Assembly: GCA_022650485.1 (NCBI GenBank) | Contig: JALCPP010000002.1 | Coordinates: 62,001-126,000 of the forward strand | Length of the DNA stretch: 64,000 nucleotides | Direction of reading: 5' to 3' | Source: Oscillospiraceae bacterium | GTDB taxonomy: Bacteria > Bacillota > Clostridia > Oscillospirales > Acutalibacteraceae | Shown: positions 59,457 through 64,000 of the stretch, one piece after another | How the letters are laid out: each line of letters starts with the position of its first letter | How positions within the stretch are numbered: the first letter of the stretch is position 1 | Notes under the pieces: generated by a model | Seen by the model: only the letters and a program-made list of their open reading frames with translations | Databases searched by the model: none | What the model was told of the DNA's origin: nothing | Position numbers and translations under genes: made by a program

Positions 59457-60730
59457 AACCATCCCAGCTTTATGCGCTGAATGAAACCATTCGGAATCTC
59501 GATTATGTTCTTGCCACTTACTACCTAGAGCTGCCGAAAGAAGTCAATGTGGTGGAAAAAGCGGCGGGCATGGCGATGGGCCAGACCATCGGGACCTGGG
59601 TTCCAGTTCCGGGCATTACGGATGAAATGCGGGAAAAGCATATGGGTAAGGTGGTCAATATTATCGACTTGCCCCCATGTGACCTTTCCACACAGGTTCA
59701 GACGGATACCGTCGCTTATCTGGCTCAGATTGCCTACCCTGTTTCCAATTTCGGCGCACAGTTTCCGCAGATGATGGTGACGCTGCTGGGAAATGACGCT
59801 TCCACCTCCGTGCAGGTTAAGCTGGTTGACCTGCAGTTTCCGGAAAGCTTTGTCAGGGAATTTCAGGGGCCGCGGTTTGGTGCTGCGGGTCTGCGGGAAC
59901 TGACCGGAGTACCGGAGCACCCTCTGCTCTTGAATATGATTAAACCCTGTACCGGGTTTACGCCGGATGTGGGAGCAAAGATTTTCTACGAAACGGCGCT
60001 GGGCGGCACGGATTTTATCAAAGACGACGAGCTGCTCGGAAATCCGGACTTCTGCCCGGTAGAGGAACGGGTCAAGGCATATCAGAAAGCGTCCGATGCC
60101 GCGTATGAAAAAACAGGGCACCGCACGATTTACATCTGCAATGTAACCGACCGTGCGGACCGGATACTTGACAATGCAAAACGCTGTGTTGAAGCGGGCG
60201 CAAAGGCCATTATGGTGAGCTATGCCGCCGTTGGGTACAGTATGGTGCGCGCTCTTGCAGAAAGCGCTGGCGTGCCTATTCTGGCACATTACGCAAGCAG
60301 CGGCCCTCTGTTTGAAGGAATCGTCAGCGGACTTTCCTCTCCGTTTGTCACGGGCTTGTTCCCCAGAATGGCGGGTGCTGACCTGATTATGATGAATACC
60401 CCGTACGGAGGATATCCGCTCAAATTCCAAAAATATATCAAGGCGGCGCATCAGATGTCTCTGCCGTATTATCATCTGCGCCCGGCTATGCCGGTTGCGG
60501 GCGGAGGCGTTCATCCTGGCATTGTGGAGCGCTATGTAAAAGATTTGGGCAGCGATATTGTCCTTGGGGCAGGCGGCGCTGTTCAGGGCCACCCGATGGG
60601 CGCGGCGGCCGGCGCACGTGCGATGCGGCAGGCAATTGATGCCGTTATGGCCGGTGTTTCCGCCAAAGACGCTGCGAAGGAACATGAGGAACTTCGCATT
60701 GCTCTGGAACGGTTTGGAATTCATGACTAA
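59453..60730 (+). CDS. RuBisCO-like protein (candidate 3-oxo-isoapionate-4-phosphate decarboxylase, OiaX-type)
   Basis: 425 residues, RuBisCO large-subunit superfamily but not RuBisCO itself. GGTDFIKDDELLGNP keeps the carbamylated lysine and acidic metal ligands (KDDE). KPCTGFTPDVGAKIFYETAL, GGGVHPGIVERYVKDLGSDI and GAGGAVQGHPMGAAAG correspond to the barrel and phosphate sites. RLPs known from such clusters decarboxylate 3-oxo-isoapionate 4-phosphate to L-erythrulose 1-phosphate, which LerI- and DerI-type isomerases (directly upstream) turn into erythrose 4-phosphate. The neighbour set fits that use better than methionine salvage (no mtn genes). Activity is inferred. Confidence 0.78.
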   Translation: MKPSQLYALNETIRNLDYVLATYYLELPKEVNVVEKAAGMAMGQTIGTWVPVPGITDEMREKHMGKVVNIIDLPPCDLSTQVQTDTVAYLAQIAYPVSNFGAQFPQMMVTLLGNDASTSVQVKLVDLQFPESFVREFQGPRFGAAGLRELTGVPEHPLLLNMIKPCTGFTPDVGAKIFYETALGGTDFIKDDELLGNPDFCPVEERVKAYQKASDAAYEKTGHRTIYICNVTDRADRILDNAKRCVEAGAKAIMVSYAAVGYSMVRALAESAGVPILAHYASSGPLFEGIVSGLSSPFVTGLFPRMAGADLIMMNTPYGGYPLKFQKYIKAAHQMSLPYYHLRPAMPVAGGGVHPGIVERYVKDLGSDIVLGAGGAVQGHPMGAAAGARAMRQAIDAVMAGVSAKDAAKEHEELRIALERFGIHD

Positions 60731-60795
60731 ACATGCTTTAAGGCCGGTGCCGGGTCTTTCCCGGTATCCATGAAAACTGATCGAGGTGTGTTAAT

Positions 60796-62247
60796 TTGCA
60801 GAAATATGACATTATCATCATCGGCGGCGGGATTACAGGGTGCGCCATTGCAAGGGAACTTTCCAAATATCGGCTGAAAATTGCCGTGTGTGAAGCTGCC
60901 GCCGACGTTGCGGCGGGTACAACGAAAGCAAACGGAGGAATTATTCATGCCGGGGACGACCCGGTTCCGGGGACCCTGAAAGCATTTCTGAACAGTAAGG
61001 GCTGCCTGATGTATCCCATCCTTTCTGAAAAGCTTGGGTTCCGTTTTCGGAAAAAAGGCTCTATGGTAGTCGGGTTTGATGAGCATGACCATGCGGTTTT
61101 AAAAAAGCTGCTGGAACGCGGCCGCCTGAACGGTGCTCCAAATTTGGAATTAATTCAAGGAGAACGCATTTTTGACCTTGAGCCTGAGACAAACCGAAAG
61201 GCAAAATACGCTCTGTACACACCGCATACGGGAATGGTTGACCCATTTGAAGTTGCCATTGCGTTCTGCGAAAACGCGGTAGACAACGGGGCGCAGTTTT
61301 ATCTTTCTTCGCCGGTTACGGCCATTCGCAGGGCAGAGGACGGTACATTTACCGTCACTACACCCAAAGGGGAGCTTACAGGCAACTATCTGGTCAACTG
61401 TGCCGGGGTTCACGCGGATGATGTCGCCCGGCTGGCCGGTGCGGATGAATTCACCATTCGTGCGCGGCACGGGGATTTGCTTGTAATGGACAAAAACTGC
61501 GGAATTCAGGATGTAATGACGCTGTACCCGGTGCCGAAGCCGGAAACGAAGGGCGTTGTTCTGATGAATACCGTTTCCGGAAATATTCTGGTTGGTTCCA
61601 CAGCGGTTATGATGGATAAAGACGATGTTGCAAGCTACCGCGAGGGAATTGACGAACTGCTTTCCGGCGCAAACCGGTTGATTGAAAAGCTGAATACCCG
61701 TAAGGTGATTCGTACATTTGCGGGGAACCGTGCCGTCGTCGTGGATAACAACAACGACTTTTACATCCGGCCTTCCAAAAAAGTGGAAGGGCTGTTTCAT
61801 GTGGCCGGGATTCAGTCACCGGGCATTGCGTCGTCTCCCGCCATCGCGGCCTATGTGGCCCAGATGCTCAAGGCTTACGGTGTTCCAATGACGGAAAAGG
61901 AACACTTTATTGATGAGCGCAGGCCACCGGTCGATTTCAGTGAGCTGAGCATGGAGGAACGGGACCGCCTGATTCGCGAAAACCCGGCGTACGGCCGGAT
62001 TGTCTGCCGGTGCGAATGTGTGACAGAGGGCGAGATTATCGATGCACTGCACCGCAATCCTCAGCCGACGACCGTGGATGCCGTTAAGCGCCGTACCCGC
62101 GCGGGAATGGGACGCTGCCAGGGCGGCTTCTGCCAGCAGAAAGTTCTTGGCATTATGGCAAAGGAACTTGGGCGCAGCCCGACCCAAATCAACCTTGGCA
62201 GGGCGGATTCGCAGATTGTTTATTCAAAGCTGAAGGAGGGCTGCTGA
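60796..62247 (+). CDS. GlpA-like FAD-dependent dehydrogenase with BFD-type [2Fe-2S] domain
   Basis: 483 residues. FAD motif IGGGITGCAIARELSKY at the N-terminus, DAO-family body with HAGDDPVPGTL and YTPHTGMVDPFEVA. A C-terminal BFD-like domain has cysteines in CRCECVTEGE and GRCQGGFCQ. Annotated homologues act as anaerobic glycerol-3-phosphate dehydrogenases together with the two genes that follow. Here the substrate may instead be a sugar- or polyol-derived acid. TTG 60796 follows CGAGGTG. Confidence 0.82.
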   Translation: MQKYDIIIIGGGITGCAIARELSKYRLKIAVCEAAADVAAGTTKANGGIIHAGDDPVPGTLKAFLNSKGCLMYPILSEKLGFRFRKKGSMVVGFDEHDHAVLKKLLERGRLNGAPNLELIQGERIFDLEPETNRKAKYALYTPHTGMVDPFEVAIAFCENAVDNGAQFYLSSPVTAIRRAEDGTFTVTTPKGELTGNYLVNCAGVHADDVARLAGADEFTIRARHGDLLVMDKNCGIQDVMTLYPVPKPETKGVVLMNTVSGNILVGSTAVMMDKDDVASYREGIDELLSGANRLIEKLNTRKVIRTFAGNRAVVVDNNNDFYIRPSKKVEGLFHVAGIQSPGIASSPAIAAYVAQMLKAYGVPMTEKEHFIDERRPPVDFSELSMEERDRLIRENPAYGRIVCRCECVTEGEIIDALHRNPQPTTVDAVKRRTRAGMGRCQGGFCQQKVLGIMAKELGRSPTQINLGRADSQIVYSKLKEGC

Positions 62248-62248
62248 T

Positions 62249-63499
62249 ATGAATGAATTCCATTTTGATGTTGCGGTCATTGGAGGCGGCCCGGCCGGCA
62301 TGGGGGCGGCTCTGAAAGCGCAGCAAAACGGCGCGAGCGTCGCACTGATCGAGCGAAACCCGCGCCTGGGTGGAATCCTGCTGCAGTGTATTCACAGCGG
62401 ATTTGGACTGAAATTTTTTAAAGAGGAATTGACGGGGCCGGAGTATGCCCAGCGGTTTGCCAACCGCATGGAAAAAACGGATGTCAAGGTTTTCCTTTCC
62501 ACCATGGTGCTGCAGATTACCCCCGACAAAAAAGTAATCTGCATGAATGAAAATGGGATTACCGTGATTCACGCAAAAGCTGTTGTGCTGGCAATGGGAT
62601 GCCGTGAACGCACCCGGGGGGAGATCAAAATTCCCGGGGACCGCTGCGCAGGCGTTCTGACCGCCGGGCAGGCCCAGCATTATATCAATATTGACAATTT
62701 CTGCCCCGGGCATCGGTTCGTTATTCTCGGCTCAGGCGATATAGGGCTGATTATGGCGCGCCGTCTCAGCCTGGAGGGAATGAAAGTACAGGGCGTGTAT
62801 GAGTTGATGCCGTATCCGAACGGCCTTGTCCGGAACCTGAAAAATTGTTTGGATGACTTTAAAATCCCTCTGCACCTTTCCACGACCGTAACCCGTGTGA
62901 TTGGGAAAAACGGCCGCGTTTGCGCGGTCGAAGTGACGAAAGTCGACGACCACCTGCAGCCCGTCAAGGGCACGTCTGAAATCGTGCCGTGTGATACGCT
63001 GCTTCTTTCCGTCGGGCTGGTTCCGGAAAATGAGCTGTCGCTCGGAGCAGGGGTTCAGCTGAACCCGAAGACAAACGGTGCGGTTGTGGACGACCGCCTG
63101 CAGACCAATGTCCCCGGTATTTTTTCCTGCGGCAATGTTCTGCATGTGCATGACCTGGCGGATAATGTCACCATGGAAGCAGAGCATGCGGGAGAATCCG
63201 CCGCCGCTTATGCAAAAGGAATACAGAGCGAAAAGGCGGCCGCGGTATCGGTTCGCAGCGAAGAGCCGATTGGCTATACGGTCCCTTCGCAGATTCATTC
63301 GCTTCAAAATACTGCCGTGAAGTTTCGGGTGCGCCGTCCCTGCGAGCATGCAAGTCTGACGGTTGTTTCCGAAGGAAAGGTTTTGATGCGCGGTAAGCCG
63401 CGCAAATACATACCGAGCGTGATGGAACAGATGATCTTGCCGTCTGCGGTTTTGCAAAAAGCCGAAGGGGAAATCGTCCTGAAAATAGAATCGGAGTAA
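62249..63499 (+). CDS. NAD(P)/FAD-dependent oxidoreductase
   Basis: 416 residues. Two Rossmann sites: AVIGGGPAGMGAALKAQQNG (FAD) and FVILGSGDIGLIMARRLSLE (NAD), with GCRERTRGEIKIPG in the middle. Likely passes electrons between the upstream GlpA-like subunit and NAD. ATG 62249 is one base after the upstream stop. Homologues pair with GlpA-like and DUF1667 proteins. Confidence 0.85.
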   Translation: MNEFHFDVAVIGGGPAGMGAALKAQQNGASVALIERNPRLGGILLQCIHSGFGLKFFKEELTGPEYAQRFANRMEKTDVKVFLSTMVLQITPDKKVICMNENGITVIHAKAVVLAMGCRERTRGEIKIPGDRCAGVLTAGQAQHYINIDNFCPGHRFVILGSGDIGLIMARRLSLEGMKVQGVYELMPYPNGLVRNLKNCLDDFKIPLHLSTTVTRVIGKNGRVCAVEVTKVDDHLQPVKGTSEIVPCDTLLLSVGLVPENELSLGAGVQLNPKTNGAVVDDRLQTNVPGIFSCGNVLHVHDLADNVTMEAEHAGESAAAYAKGIQSEKAAAVSVRSEEPIGYTVPSQIHSLQNTAVKFRVRRPCEHASLTVVSEGKVLMRGKPRKYIPSVMEQMILPSAVLQKAEGEIVLKIESE

Positions 63500-63512
63500 G
63501 GAGGAATTCTGG

Positions 63513-63878
63513 GTGGATACAAAAAAACTTGTATGCACGGTCTGCCCGAACAGCTGCAGCGTGACCGTGGAACTGAATGAAAGCGGGGAGCCGGTGCGGG
63601 TGACGGGCAACCGCTGCCCGCGTGGGGAGGCTTTTGCCCGGCAGGAAATTACTTGCCCCGTGCGAGTCATTGCCAGCACGGTTCTGCTGCGAGGGGAAGA
63701 CGGTCAGGAAGCGCTTCTTCCGGTGCGGTCTTCTGCGGCTTTTGCGCTCAGCAAGCATGCGCAGACCATGGAACTGCTTCGGCATATCACGGTGCGGGCA
63801 CCTGTGAAAATGGGCGATGTGGTGATCCATAATCTGCTTGACACGGGCGTGGACGTGATTGCTTCCTGTAATTCCTGA
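63513..63878 (+). CDS. DUF1667 protein
   Basis: 121 residues. Cysteine set CTVCPNSC and NRCPRGE (four cysteines) suggests an iron-sulfur or zinc site near the N-terminus. DUF1667 proteins accompany GlpA-like dehydrogenases, probably as the third subunit. GTG 63513 follows AAGGAGGAA. Last gene of the operon in this window. Confidence 0.82.
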   Translation: MDTKKLVCTVCPNSCSVTVELNESGEPVRVTGNRCPRGEAFARQEITCPVRVIASTVLLRGEDGQEALLPVRSSAAFALSKHAQTMELLRHITVRAPVKMGDVVIHNLLDTGVDVIASCNS

Positions 63879-63910
63879 TTTTTAGAAGCGCTGTTTCATG
63901 TCCCCAAGTC

Positions 63911-64000
63911 TTATTTTTTCTTTTTGGATTCTCTTTTTTTGTTTGTTTCGGCTGTTTTTGCCGCCTTTTCCGGTACGGCGTCATAAACGCTGCACCCGTA
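63911..64000 (-). CDS. Unidentified gene, 3' end only
   Basis: The minus strand from base 64000 is open for 29 codons to TAA (63913-63911): YGCSVYDAVPEKAAKTAETN then KKRESKKKK. The lysine-rich tail looks like a real protein end, and the composition fits coding DNA. The identity cannot be told from this fragment. Confidence 0.45.
   Translation of the reverse strand, partial: YGCSVYDAVPEKAAKTAETNKKRESKKKK

Noticed and set aside
59525-60724. A 399-codon open frame antisense to the RuBisCO-like gene
   Set aside because: The sense strand is a well-conserved enzyme with a ribosome site; the antisense frame shows no domain or start signal.

Overview
The window is a chromosomal segment of an anaerobic, probably spore-forming member of the Firmicutes, most likely Clostridia near the Ruminococcaceae/Oscillospiraceae. 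This is inferred from gene content and strong Shine-Dalgarno sites, not from a database search. Supporting signs are zinc-type L36, S14 and S4, a KOW RNA-binding protein between map and infA, PyrK/PyrD, DegV, a DUF1292 protein followed by a 6S RNA, and a split transketolase. Base composition looks moderate to slightly GC-rich, with AT-rich intergenic promoters.

Layout. 1-12,731: most of the S10-spc-alpha ribosomal superoperon (end of rplB to rplQ) with secY, adk, map, infA and rpoA, closed by a terminator. 12,749-15,160: serine synthesis (serC, serA) on the minus strand. 15,388-21,387: a YdcF-like membrane protein, pyrimidine genes pyrC-pyrF-pyrK-pyrD, a histidine phosphatase and ruvX. 21,449-23,097: degV, then a DUF1292 gene followed by 6S RNA on the minus strand. 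23,157-23,770: a strong promoter and a strong terminator about 490 bases apart, enclosing a structured region with no convincing gene. 23,904-26,656: a GtrA/GT39 cell-envelope pair whose glycosyltransferase carries an in-frame amber codon. 26,726-32,300: tRNA-Ser(CGA) followed by an accessory stretch holding an integrase remnant, a MarR-FMN-flavodoxin operon behind a perfect palindromic promoter, a MerR regulator, a transposase scrap, a collagen-like protein and a mosaic of four fused gene fragments.

32,271-40,187: two divergent clusters. On the minus strand are a methyltransferase, an FmdE-like protein and a FecCD-type metal/cofactor ABC importer behind a leader with an intrinsic terminator. 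On the plus strand are larE-larB-larC for the nickel-pincer nucleotide cofactor. 40,204-51,602: guaB, a threonine-aldolase-like lyase with a long leader, a VanH-like D-2-hydroxyacid dehydrogenase, an NSS transporter with its 31-residue MetS subunit, MscS, an AEC permease, a two-part ThrE exporter, and amt with a terminator in its leader. 51,698-54,837: an HD-GYP protein, a GNAT enzyme, DUF503, an HPr-like protein without the phosphorylated histidine, and mgsA.

54,948-63,878: a DeoR regulator divergent from a catabolic operon: split transketolase, RpiB-like, TpiA-like, a RuBisCO-like protein, and a GlpA-like/FAD-oxidoreductase/DUF1667 trio. The set fits a route in which the RuBisCO-like protein decarboxylates a phosphorylated branched or keto sugar acid to L-erythrulose 1-phosphate, the two isomerases make D-erythrose 4-phosphate, and transketolase feeds it into central metabolism. 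The last 90 bases are the 3' end of a minus-strand gene that runs off the window.

The strongest candidates for something undescribed are the structured transcript at about 23,192-23,712, the leaders before the methyltransferase/FmdE cluster, the threonine-aldolase gene and amt, and the RuBisCO-like-protein operon.
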